NCBI GenBank assembly: GCA_958298945.1 | Contig: OY282605.1 | Coordinates: 36,434,811-36,498,810 of the forward strand | Reading direction: 5' to 3' | Length of the DNA: 64,000 bases | Source: Atherix ibis | Lineage: Eukaryota; Arthropoda; Insecta; Diptera; Athericidae | Shown here: piece after piece, positions 1 through 9,654 of the stretch | How positions within the stretch are numbered: position 1 is the stretch's first letter | Layout: the number at the start of each line of letters is the position of its first letter | Position numbers and translations under genes: made by a program | The notes under the pieces: model-generated | Database searches by the model: none | Told to the model about the DNA's origin: nothing | The model's input: the letters and a program-made list of their open reading frames with translations, nothing else

Positions 1-1084
1 GGGCTGTCATTAAACATCTCCATTTGAAAGGCTTAAGCCCGAAAGAAATCAAAGCCGAGTTGGATGCAGCTCATGGCACATCTGCACTTGTGTTTGCGAC
101 GGTTTACAATTGGGTGAATGAATTTAAACGTGGCCGTTCATCCACAAAAGATGAACATCGTTCAGAACGCCCAGTTGAGGTGTCTACTCCTGAAAAAATC
201 GACAAAATCCACGATCTGTTTTGAGCGATCGGCGAATTAAAGTGCGCGAATTAGTTGAGCCCACGGGCATATCACAAGGTACAGTCGCTTCAATTTTGCA
301 TGAAAAATTTTCTGTGAAAAAAATTTCGGCAAGATGGGTGCCGCGTTTGCTCTGAGAGGAGAATAAGCGCAATCGTGCAGTGGACTCTGAGGCTATGTTG
401 GCACTCTTTCATCGCAATCCTGCCGAATTCCTTCGTCGATATGTCACTGTGGATGAAACCTGGATACACTACTACACTCCAGAAACGAAGAGACAGTCAT
501 CACAGTGGATTTTCAAGGGTGAACGGGCTTCGAAGAAGGCAAAAACTGTGCCATCGGCCGGCAAGGTGATGGCCACGGTCTTTTGGGATGCCCTGCGTCA
601 TTTTTATCAACTACTTGGAAAAACGAAAAACAATAACAGGAGCGTATTACGCGTCGTTATTGCAACGGTTGAGAGAGGAAATCAAAGAGAAACGCCCCCA
701 TCTGAAGAAGAAAAAAATCCTCTTGCATCAGGACAATGCGCGTGTGCACATCTGCGCTGTTTCCATGGCCAAAATTGTGGAATTGAGAATGGAATTGTTG
801 CAGCATCCCGCTTATTCACCAGATTTGGCCCCGAGTAACTATTTTCTTTTCCCCAATCTGAAGAAATGGGTTGGCGGACGACGGTTCACTTCCAACGAGG
901 ACGTCATTGCTCAAACGGGTGAGTATTTTGCAGAACTTTCGAAATCCTATTTTTTGGACGGGATAAAAATTTTGGAAAAACGGTTGGAAAAGTGTATAGA
1001 GCTAAAAGGAGATTATCTTGAAAAATAAAATTTTTTTTTTTAAAAAACAGTTTTTTTTTCTGAGGACTTATTGAACGACCCTCG
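1..1084 (+). mobile_element. mariner-type transposon, 5' end outside window
   Basis: This is the 3' part of a mariner element. Its 3' terminal inverted repeat ends in ttgaacgaccctcg at 1071-1084 and is followed by TA at 1085-1086, the expected mariner target duplication. The same terminal repeat bounds the complete copy at 48817-50087, so both belong to one family. The window begins inside the transposase N-terminal domain, so the 5' repeat is not visible. Confidence 0.9.
3..1028 (+). pseudogene. mariner transposase, broken
   Basis: This would encode a cut-and-paste DNA transposase acting on the element's own ends in the nucleus. The helix-turn-helix N-terminal domain (KGLSPKEIKAELDAAHG) is read at 3-221. 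A frameshift follows at about 220 (DLF then stop) and an in-frame stop at 352-354. The catalytic core resumes at 380 with VTVDETWIHYYTPE (first aspartate) and continues after another frameshift at about 590 with HQDNARVH (second aspartate). The third catalytic position reads SPDLAPSNYFLF, so the expected aspartate is asparagine. The C-terminal tail ends at the TAA at 1026-1028, about 55 bp before the terminal repeat. The reading breaks and the missing third aspartate show it is dead. Its closest relative in the window is the transposase at 48994-50023. Confidence 0.88.
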
Positions 1085-1086
1085 TA

Positions 1087-1682
1087 TCATAACAATTCCT
1101 TATTAACAATCCCGTTTAAGTTACTCATTATAAATTTTCTGTAAACATTGGAGTTTTCTCTAAAGAGCTTTAAAACGTTTTTGTACTATTTTTGGTTGCG
1201 CATATGATCTCTACTTTATAACGTAAATTTTGCGGGGTTGCAAATTCAAATCCATAGGCAAAATATTTTTCACAAGGGACTTAACAAAGATTTAATTCTT
1301 TTCCGAAATCCTTAAGACATGTTTCCGAAAGTTTAACTGTACTTTTACACATCGAAGAGACGTTCCATGTTGAGCGTTTGATTTTAATGCAGCCATGCTT
1401 CGGTACATCAAACACTACCAAATTTAGTTTAAAACCATCTGAAGGATCTTAAGCCAAAGAAGAAAAAAAGTTAGTAATTTAATTCCTTTATAATAAATTT
1501 GCCTTGTCTACTCTCTATGCTTGTACAAATATCAATTAACAAAATAACAGCTTGCCAAAATGGCTCACCAAAAAAAATAAAATTGTTAGCCTATCTTCCG
1601 ACCGACCTGTACTAAAAAAAAAATTTATATTTATATTGGAAAATTTGTTTATTATCGGGACAATTTCTTATCTAATATTATA
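1087..1682. other. AT-rich spacer, nothing assigned
   Basis: No open frame of note, no repeat and no recognisable protein remnant on either strand. Only AT-rich sequence with short homopolymer runs is visible. Confidence 0.6.
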
Positions 1683-2174
1683 TAGGATGTCCATAATATC
1701 ACGCAAGAAGTAATTTTGACAGAAAACACAGGTAGTAATTTTGACAGAAAACGCAGGTTGCTCGGGCTGTATGGCATGTGTCACCGTAGACTTCAGTTCT
1801 TGAATAAATTAAACTATGTAAGCATAAAGATGCGAATCTTTAGTGAGAATACGCTGAAAGCTTCTCCAAATGTGCAGAAGAGACTTGCTGAAGAGCGAAC
1901 ACAGTGTTTAAGATCACTAATTGATCAATTCTCTCCCTAATTTTTTTAATTAATATCTTCACAGTTGATGAAGTCTAATCACTATTCCGATAATATTTTG
2001 TACGAAAATTGCGAACTGTCACTGCCAAACCTTAATTAATTTTTAAAATATCGCTCAATAATGAATAACCTTAAAATGTCAGCTGTCACGCTGTCTTTTG
2101 TTTTAATGTTGGCAATACTTCACCGCACAAATGCCGCAAAATTCAAATCTTGCGTATTATTTTGGGACACTCTT
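1683..2174 (-). mobile_element. Tc1/mariner deletion derivative (family A), minus strand
   Basis: The ends read taggatgtcc at 1683 and gggacactctt ending at 2174, matching the ends of the family A copy at 45907-46763, with TA on each side. On the minus strand, fragments of the transposase N-terminal half are readable: VRNFRTKY, STVKILIKK and RILTKDSHLYAY. The catalytic domain is absent, so this copy of about 490 bp is a non-autonomous deletion product. The small plus-strand open frame at 1716-1940 is antisense to these remnants and is not a gene. Assignment rests on the family consensus as I know it and on the related copies in this window. Confidence 0.72.
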
Positions 2175-2176
2175 TA

Positions 2177-3084
2177 TTTATCCGAAATTCTTCTTAATTA
2201 ATATTCATAAAAATACATACAATTTTCAAATTGAATAAATACGAGTAATAGTTAAGTTTTTTTCGTTATTTTTATTGAATTTGTATAAAATGAAAAGTGA
2301 CTCAAACAAGAAATTATAAAAAATCTTATTGAAAAAAAAAAAAAATATTACAAAATTTTTTTATAAATTTGTAAGTTTTAACACTTCACTCAATTAGAAA
2401 AATTGTACACAAAATTACTATAGTTTTAATAATATCTTTTATATAATTCATATTGAAAATACTGATTGGTAAATAATCCTTCGGTAAATAACCTGAATTG
2501 GGGTGAATAAGCTTTGCATGAATAATAAGATACTCGTAGAAGGTCAAATTTTACAATCAACTTTTGAAAATTCTCAATTGTTGTCTCGATAAGACTCTTA
2601 GACGGATTCACTGAAATTCCTTGGATTTTTATACGCAATCCTTCTATGAAAATATCAAATTGAATTTTATTTAAATGTCATACGGGCATTTACCTTCTTC
2701 AAATCAATCTGTTTATCAAGTAGAAAATTAAACTTCATCTAGAATTGCTGAAGTAGAAATTTCAATGTAAAAGATTTTTTTCCCGAAGTGAATTTTTTGA
2801 AAGATTGAAATTGGAAAAATTGATTTTGAATTAATTATTAGAAAAATTTATTATTTATTTCAGATATATTCAGAAGCCGGTTTAAAAAAATATCCAAATT
2901 CTTTGTTAAAAAGGAAAGTTAAATAAAATATAATTTAAATTCAAATGTTTATTAAAACTTTATTAAAATTAATTACTCTAACTTTGCCATTTAAAATAAA
3001 TATAATATTTATTTATATATAAAATAAATATAATAAAAAAGTCACATACGTGTATGGTTTGAATAAAAAATTTTAAGTTTAGGG
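2177..3084. other. AT-rich spacer, nothing assigned
   Basis: A 70-codon minus-strand open frame at 2426-2638 has no recognisable features and looks like chance in AT-rich DNA. No repeat or transposon end was seen. The satellite array begins at 3085. Confidence 0.55.
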
Positions 3085-5992
3085 GAAAATATTCGCCGAG
3101 CGAGAAATGAGCCTCATCGTTGAAGACATTTTTTTTCTCGATAAGTTGCGAAACGTGACTATGGGAAAATTAGAACTTTTTTAGACGTTGTTTGATAGCT
3201 TTTGTACTTGCCCTCATACTTGCAGCTTCATAAAATGTAGGTTTCTCTGTTCCTTGTTTAGACCATACCAAGATCTTATTCCTCCTCCAGGGCACCTTGC
3301 ACGATATCGTAACTTCGTTCTTTGCTAAGAGCAACCAATTTTATGCTTCTTACAACCTCGTCTTCTTTAGCCTTTTATCGAGTATAAAGTTTAAATATTA
3401 AAAATATTTAGAAAATATTCGTCGAGCGAGAAATGAGCCTCATCGTTGAAGACATTTTTTTCTCGATAAGTTGCGAAACGTGACTATGGGAAAATTATAA
3501 CTTTTTTAGACGTTGTTTGATAGCTTTCGTACTTGCACTCATACTTGCAGCTTCATAAAATGTAGGTTTCTCTGTTCCTTGTTTAGACTATACCAAGATC
3601 TTATTCCTCCTCCAGGGCACCTTGCACGATATCGTAACTTCGTTCTTTGCTAAGAGCAACCAATTTTATGCTTCTTACAACCTCGTCTTCTTTAGCCTTT
3701 TATCGAGTATAAAGTTTAAATATTAAAAATATTTAGAAAATATTCGTCGAGCGAGAAATGAGCCTCATCGTTGAAGACATTTTTTTCTCGATAAGTTGCG
3801 AAACGTGACTATGGGAAAATTAGAACTTTTTTAGACGTTGTTTGATAGCTTTTGTACTTGCACTCATACTTGCAGCTTCATAAAATGTAGGCTTCTCTGT
3901 TCCTTGTTTAGACCATACCAAGATCTTATTCCTCCTCCAGGGCACCTTGCACGATATCGTAACTTCGTTCTTTGCTAAGAGCAACCAATTTTATGCTTCT
4001 TACAACCTCGTCTTCTTTAGCCTTTTATCGAGTATAAAGTTTAAATATTAAAAATATTTAGAAAATATTCGTCGAGCGAGAAATGAGCCTCATCGTTGAA
4101 GACATTTTTTTCTCGATAAGTTGCGAAACGTGACTATGGGAAAATTAGAACTTTTTTAGACGTTGTTTGATAGCTTTTGTACTTGCACTCATACTTGCAG
4201 CTTCATAAAGTGTAGGCTTCTCTGTTCCTTGTTTAGACCATACCAAGATCTTATTCCTCCTCCAGGGCACCTTGCACGATATCGTAACTTCGTTCTTTGC
4301 TAAGAGCAACCAATTTTATGCTTCTTACAACCTCGTCTTCTTTAGCCTTTTATCGAGTATAAAGTTTAAATATTAAAAATATTTAGAAAATATTCGTCGA
4401 GCGAGAAATGAGCCTCATCGTTGAAGACATTTTTTTCTCGATAAGTTGCGAAACGTGACTATGGGAAAATTAGAACTTTTTTAGACGTTGTTTGATAGCT
4501 TTTGTACTTGCACTCATACTTGCAGCTTCATAAAATGTAGGTTTCTCTGTTCCTTGTTTAGACCATACCAAGATCTTATTCCTCCTCCAGGGCACCTTGC
4601 ACAATATCGTAACTTCGTTCTATGCTAAGAGCAACCAATTTTATGCTTCTTACAACCTCGTCTTCTTTAGCCTTTTATCGAGTATAAAGTTTAAATATTA
4701 AAAATATTTAGAAAATATTCGTCGAGCGAGAAATGAGCCTCATCGTTGAAGACATTTTTTTCTCGATAAGTTGCGAAACGTGACTATGGGAAAATTATAA
4801 CTTTTTTAGACGTTGTTTGATAGCTTTCGTACTTGCACTCATACTTGCAGCTTCATAAAATGTAGGTTTCTCTGTTCCTTGTTTAGACTATACCAAGATC
4901 TTATTCCTCCTCCAGGGCACCTTGCACGATATCGTAACTTCGTTCTTTGCTAAGAGCAACCAATTTTATGCTTCTTACAACCTCGTCTTCTTTAGCCTTT
5001 TATCGAGTATAAAGTTTAAATATTAAAAATATTTAGAAAATATTCGTCGAGCGAGAAATGAGCCTCATCGTTGAAGACATTTTTTTCTCGATAAGTTGCG
5101 AAACGTGACTATGGGAAAATTAGAACTTTTTTAGACGTTGTTTGATAGCTTTTGTACTTGCACTCATACTTGCAGCTTCATAAAATGTAGGCTTCTCTGT
5201 TCCTTGTTTAGACCATACCAAGATCTTATTCCTCCTCCAGGGCACCTTGCACGATATCGTAACTTCGTTCTTTGCTAAGAGCAACCAATTTTATGCTTCT
5301 TACAACCTCGTCTTCTTTAGCCTTTTATCGAGTATAAAGTTTAAATATTAAAAATATTTAGAAAATATTCGTCGAGCGAGAAATGAGCCTCATCGTTGAA
5401 GACATTTTTTTCTCGATAAGTTGCGAAACGTGACTATGGGAAAATTAGAACTTTTTTAGACGTTGTTTGATAGCTTTTGTACTTGCACTCATACTTGCAG
5501 CTTCATAAAATGTAGGTTTCTCTGTTCCTTGTTTAGACCATACCAAGATCTTATTCCTCCTCCAGGGCACCTTGCACAATATCGTAACTTCGTTCCTCGC
5601 TAAGAGCAACCAATTTTATGCTTCTTACAACCTCGTCTTCTTTAGCCTTTTATCGAGTATAAAGTTTAAATATTAAAAATATTTAGAAAATATTCGTCGA
5701 GCGAGAAATGAGCCTCATCGTTGAAGACATTTTTTTCTCGATAAGTTGCGAAACGTGACTATGGGAAAATTAGAACTTTTTTAGACGGTGTTTGATAGCT
5801 TTTGTACTTGCACTCATACTTGCAGCTTCATAAAATGTAGGTTTCTCTGTTCCTTGTTTAGACCATACCAAGATCTTATTCCTCCTCCAGGGCACCTTGC
5901 ACGATATCGTAACTTTGTTCTTCGCTAAGAGCAACCATTTTTATGCTTCTTACAACCTCATATTCTTTAGCCTCTTGTCGAGTATAAAGTTT
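3085..5992. repeat. 325-bp tandem satellite, nine units, chimeric origin
   Basis: Units start at 3085, 3411, 3736, 4061, 4386, 4711, 5036, 5361 and 5686. Spacing is 325 bp except the first (326, one extra T). The ninth unit is incomplete and runs into unique gypsy sequence at about 5992. Units differ by only a few substitutions. Read on the minus strand, about two thirds of each unit is gypsy pol linker (KLYTR, EVVRSIK, SYDIVQGALEEE, PTFYEAASMSASTKA). The rest resembles a Tc1/mariner derivative (VFNDEAHFSLDEYF). Variant sites show a higher-order pattern: unit 6 matches unit 2, unit 7 matches unit 3, and unit 8 resembles unit 5. Confidence 0.95.
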
Positions 5993-6190
5993 GCAGACAT
6001 TTATATAAGGCCTCCTCGAAAAAGCATCCACATTGCTAGTTGATGCTAGTTGCAAGAATATTTCCATGCACCCGCTCTGCAAGACATTATATTTTAAGTT
6101 GATTTTCAGCGGATATTCAAAGTTCAATCTGATTATGGAGTAATCGACGATATCTGCCATAATAGCGGTATCGATAGGTACTTTCTCCAA
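5876..6190 (-). pseudogene. Ty3/gypsy pol fragment: end of RNase H and linker
   Basis: A 104-codon open frame. The motif VDAFSRRPYINVCKLYTRQ near residue 55 matches the end of RNase H in Ty3/gypsy pol (usually ADALSRRP). What follows (EVVRSIKMVALSEEQ) looks like the linker that leads to integrase. Its C-terminal 40 codons lie inside the last satellite unit, so this fragment is the parental sequence from which the pol part of the satellite was amplified. The N-terminal 50 residues are not recognised. Reverse transcriptase proper and integrase are absent. Family assignment is by motif recall only. Confidence 0.6.
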
Positions 6191-6199
6191 ATTAAACCT

Positions 6200-6352
6200 C
6201 CAAACCCTTTTTACCTCGAACGAGTATGTGCTAACAAATAGCGAATTGCATTCCTATTGACTTTTCTCGAATATGGTTCTTGGCCAGCCGTCCTACCATG
6301 TGAGAACCAATAACTGTTCGAGATGCTCCTGTATCCAGAGTTAATCAATATG
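6200..6352 (-). pseudogene. retroviral-type aspartic protease remnant
   Basis: The minus strand encodes TLDTGASRTVIGSHMVGRLA, containing the catalytic triad DTGA of retrotransposon aspartic proteases, which cleave the Gag-Pol polyprotein. The DTG codons lie at 6329-6337. The frame continues for about 20 codons and then hits a stop near 6245. Downstream pieces are frameshifted towards the pol fragment. It is preceded, across a perfect palindrome, by a gag remnant with zinc-knuckle-like CVDCYDESPHYKNF, so sequence between gag and protease has been rearranged. Confidence 0.65.
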
Positions 6353-6359
6353 ATATAAA

Positions 6360-6417
6360 GAGAGCCCCCATTATAAGAATTTTACTAGGCTGTAAAATTC
6401 TTATAATGGGGGCTCTC
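6360..6417. repeat. perfect 26-bp inverted repeat, 6-nt loop
   Basis: The arms at 6360-6385 and 6392-6417 are exact reverse complements. The loop is taggct. The palindrome lies exactly between the gag zinc-knuckle remnant and the protease remnant of the gypsy relic, where sequence is missing. The arm contains cccccattataag. Confidence 0.97.
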
Positions 6418-6429
6418 GTCATAACAGTC

Positions 6430-6815
6430 TACACACGCCCCTCTGACCTGGTTTATTCCCTTTCCTAATCCTAGCTGTGCTCGGAAGACATGTTTTAGAG
6501 GACTCTCTCCGTAGTGTGATTTCAGTGCTTCTAATATACGATAATATTTGAGTTTATATCCAAGATCCGCTTATACTGTAAGAGCCCGATCGCTAATAAC
6601 TGTAAGAGCCACGTGTATGTCCACCGATTTGCCTTAGTACATATTCAAACTGTAACTTGTATGCCACCCTCGAAGTACTTACATCAAACGGTGGAATCTT
6701 GAATTTACTATCTTCTGATGCATCGACACTGTAACCGGTGCTTAATCCACTATTGAGCTTAACTTCCATAACTCTAGTTCTCAGTTGTTTAACTTCATTT
6801 CTGATTCGATTTTCT
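6430..6815 (-). pseudogene. gypsy Gag core remnant
   Basis: On the minus strand the frame of the 27-codon repeats continues without shift through NRIRNEVKQLRTRVMEVKLN into KFKIPPFDVSTSRVAYKLQFE, a block typical of insect Ty3/gypsy Gag (usually PFDGSTSW..YKLQFE). A later frame reads ILEALKSHYGESPLKHVFRAQL, also Gag-like. It ends in CVDCYDESPHYKNF, a possible degraded CCHC knuckle. Gag would package the element's RNA in cytoplasmic particles. A stop lies in the last repeat (FQ-stop-EN) and a frameshift follows YKLQFE, so the copy is dead. Confidence 0.62.
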
Positions 6816-7200
6816 TACTGAAACTCTCCCGACTTTATTACGTCGTTTCTTCAACTAATTCCCGACTTTAACTATTGTAGTTATTCCTGAATTAATTTGC
6901 CGGCTTAACTCTTCCTGACTTTATGCTGCCGTCTTTTGCTCTACTAATTTCTGGCTTTAACCGGTCATTCTAGGATCATTTTTCCGACTAAAATCTTCCC
7001 GACATTATTCAGTCAAATACTTTAACCGTTCATTCTAGAATTACTTTTCCGACTAAAATCCTCCCGACTTTATTCTGTCGTTCCCTCTAATAATTCCCAA
7101 CTTTAACCGGTTAGTCCTGAATTAATTTTCCGACTGAACTCTTCCCGACTTTATGCCGCCGTCGTTTGTTCTACTAATTTTTGACTTTAACCTGTCATTC
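6800..7200 (-). repeat. 81-bp repeats encoding 27-residue Gag coiled-coil units (distal block)
   Basis: About five degenerate copies of an approximately 81-bp unit (some shortened to 65-67 bp). On the minus strand the unit reads as 27 codons resembling FRNDRLKSEISRVNDGIK, with hydrophobic spacing suggestive of a coiled coil. The frame runs directly into the Gag core. The block is interrupted at 7200 by a Jockey-like element and resumes at about 8842. Confidence 0.8.
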
Positions 7201-8840
7201 AAAGCAGACGCTTTTGCTGAACACCTTGTACAAACATTTACTCCACATGAGGACATATTAGACAGGACTCATTGCACTACAATCGAGACGAAACTATCCA
7301 TTCCTTAACCCATGAGTCTTCCCCCTAAGGCAATTACTCCTTTCGAAGTTGCCAATTTAATCAAGCTCCTTCCCAAAAATAAAGCTCCAGGCTATGATCT
7401 GATTACCTCCAATTTACTCCAATAACTCCCTAAAAGAGTAGTAGTTTTCCTTGCCACAATATATAACTCCATCCTTAGAACAACACATTTCCCAATCTTC
7501 TGGAAATTTACCATCATTAAAATGATCCCTAAGCCCAATAAACCAATAAACCGGCCCACTTCCTACAGGCCAATAAGTCTCCTTCCACTACTCTAAAAAA
7601 TCTTTGAAAAAATCCTCCTTTGCCGCTTACATCCTCTACATGAATCTTTAAATTTAATTCCTAAGCACCAATTTGGTTTGCGTACCGAGCACTCCACTAC
7701 CCAGCAGTGTCATCGAGTTGTCGATTTCATTGCATCCTCTTTAGAAAGAAAAGAGTACTGTCCCGGTGTGTTTCTTGATATAAGTCAAGCTTTTGATTTT
7801 TTTTTAGAAAGAAAAGAGTATTGGCACCCGGGTCTACTCTGGAAACTCAAGAGGTTCCATACTTCCACCTATTTCCTAGTCCTAAGATCATTTCTTTCCA
7901 ACCGACACTTCCAAGTAAATGAATCCAACGAACTCTCCAATATCTCTCCGATATTTGCTGGGGTTCCTTAGGGTAGTATACTTAGACCCATCCTCTACAA
8001 CATTTACACATCCGATATCCCAATTTCGGCCTGCCTTCCATCTAGCGAAAATCCCCAACATGCTTCCGAAACTCTCCAAATTCAAATCCGAACCCTCCAG
8101 AACTGGTTTACTAGAGGGAGAATAAAAGTCAATGAACGTAAATCTATCCAGGTAACTTTCACTCTCCGTCGTGAGTCATGCCCTCCCATATACCTTAATG
8201 GCAGTGCTATACCTCAACACACCGAAGCTCGGTACCTAGGACTATACTTAGACAAACGCTTGACATGGAACCCACATACAAGACTTAAAAGACAAGAACT
8301 AAAAAGACGTTACCTAAAACTACTTCGACTTCTAGACAAACGTTCCAAACTTACTATAGACAGCACAGTTCTGTTATACAATACCTTACTGAAACCCATA
8401 TGGACATACGGACTAGAACTCTGGGGATCTAATAAGCCTTCTAATTCCCGTCGAATCCAATTCCTTCAATCAAAAATACTCCGTACAATTGTCGATGCCC
8501 CCTTTTATGTTCGCAACACTGTTATTCATCGTGATCTTAAAGTCCCATTTGTTTTTAACGTGGCTGTATCTCGTTATAAAAAGTTCCGTTCCCGTGTCCT
8601 CAATCATAATAATACTCTTGTTCAAGAACTATCCTCCACTTCCTTCCCTAGAAATACCCATCGAAGACTTAAGCGTCACTGGTCGCGTGATTTACTAAAA
8701 TACTGAGGCTTAACAGAAACACACGCTAGCGGGAGGAACTTCATTGGATGTTTACTCCCCACAACCTTTCAAGCTAATTAATACTATTGCTCAAATTTGC
8801 TTATTACCATGTTGTAGTTGTAAATATCTGTGAAAAAAAA
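7201..8840 (+). mobile_element. 5'-truncated Jockey-like non-LTR retrotransposon
   Basis: The insertion begins inside the reverse-transcriptase ORF at 7201 and ends in a short poly(A) run at 8833-8841. It splits the 81-bp repeat array. Flanking sequences aacctgtcattc (7189-7200) and aaccgattattc (8840-8851) may be a diverged 12-bp target duplication. The same family is represented more completely at 39504-41932. Confidence 0.85.
7203..8706 (+). pseudogene. Jockey-like reverse transcriptase, broken
   Basis: Target-primed reverse transcriptase of a non-LTR element. Readable blocks are KNKAPGYDLIT, SYRPISLLPLL, HQFGLRTEHSTTQQCHRVVD, CPGVFLDISQAF, then after a gap LGLYLDKRLTWNPH, KLTIDSTVLLYNTLLKPIWTYG and RRLKRHWSRDLLKY, ending at the TGA at 8704-8706. 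Several in-frame stops occur (for example near 7305, 7422 and 7595). The FADD/YADD catalytic box is deleted around 8020-8050. At 7800-7820 the normal FDRVWHPG is replaced by FDFFLERKEYWHPG, where LERKEY copies the sequence 60 bp upstream. The 148-codon C-terminal open frame (8260-8706) is the best-preserved part. Confidence 0.85.
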
Positions 8841-8841
8841 A

Positions 8842-9652
8842 CCGATTATTCTAGGATCATTTTTCTGACTAAAATCCTCCCGACTTTATTCCGTCAATTC
8901 TGGACTTTGACCGTTCATTCCAGAATCACTTTTCCGACTGAAATTCTCCCGACTTTATTGCGTTTTTCACTGTATTAAAAACTGACTTTAACCAGTTATT
9001 CCTGAATCGCTTTTCCGACTAAAATCCTCCCTACTTTAATTCATCATTTCACTCTACCAATTACCAACTTTAACCTGTCATTCCTGAATCGCCTGTCTGA
9101 CTGAACGCCTCCCGACTTTACTCCGTCATTCACTCTACTAATTTTCGATTTTAACCGGTCATTCCTGAATTGCTTTTCCGACTGAACTTCTTCCGATTTT
9201 ATTTCGCCATCGTTCCTTTACTAATTTCTGACTTTAATCGGTCATTGCTGATTTACTTTCCCGACTAAAATCCCCCCATACTTTGTTCCATCAATTCCTG
9301 AATTTAACCAGTCATTCCTGAATTACTTTTTCAAATGCAATGCGTCCAATTTTATTCTGTCTTCACGCTACCGATTCCCGAATTTAAATAGTCATTCCTG
9401 AACAACTTTTCCAACTGAACTTTTGCCGACTTTATTCCGTCGTTCACGCTACTAATGCCTGACTTTAATTACTCGTTCCTGAATCACTTTTGCGACTGAA
9501 ATCCTCCCGAATTTATTCCGTCGTTCACGCTACTAATTCCTGACTTTAATCACTAATTCCTGAATTACTTTTCTGACCAAAATTCTCTCGACTTTATTCC
9601 GTCGTTCTCTCTATTAAAACACGAGTTCAGTCGTTTTTGTGTCACTTTTTTG
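8842..9652 (-). repeat. 81-bp repeats encoding 27-residue Gag coiled-coil units (proximal block)
   Basis: About ten degenerate copies. The plus-strand core is ttccgactgaaatcctcccg, each copy beginning near attcctgaat. Length is close to 81 bp, with a few copies shorter. At about 9075-9185 the minus strand reads over 40 codons without a stop, including FRNDRLKSKISRVNDGVKSG. Stops elsewhere often fall on one codon that is CGA, CAA, TGA or TAA in different units, as expected if an ancestral CGA decayed. Confidence 0.82.
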
Positions 9653-9654
9653 AC

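Noticed and set aside
3085..5992. CRISPR-like array
   Set aside because: Repeats are 325 bp without unique spacers, in an arthropod-like genome. It is a satellite.
5876..6190. Host gene with C-terminal GALEEE
   Set aside because: The frame shows gypsy RNase H-end and linker motifs and merges into the satellite. It is a retrotransposon fragment.
6360..6417. Rho-independent terminator
   Set aside because: The stem-loop lacks a following T-run and the context is eukaryotic retrotransposon DNA.
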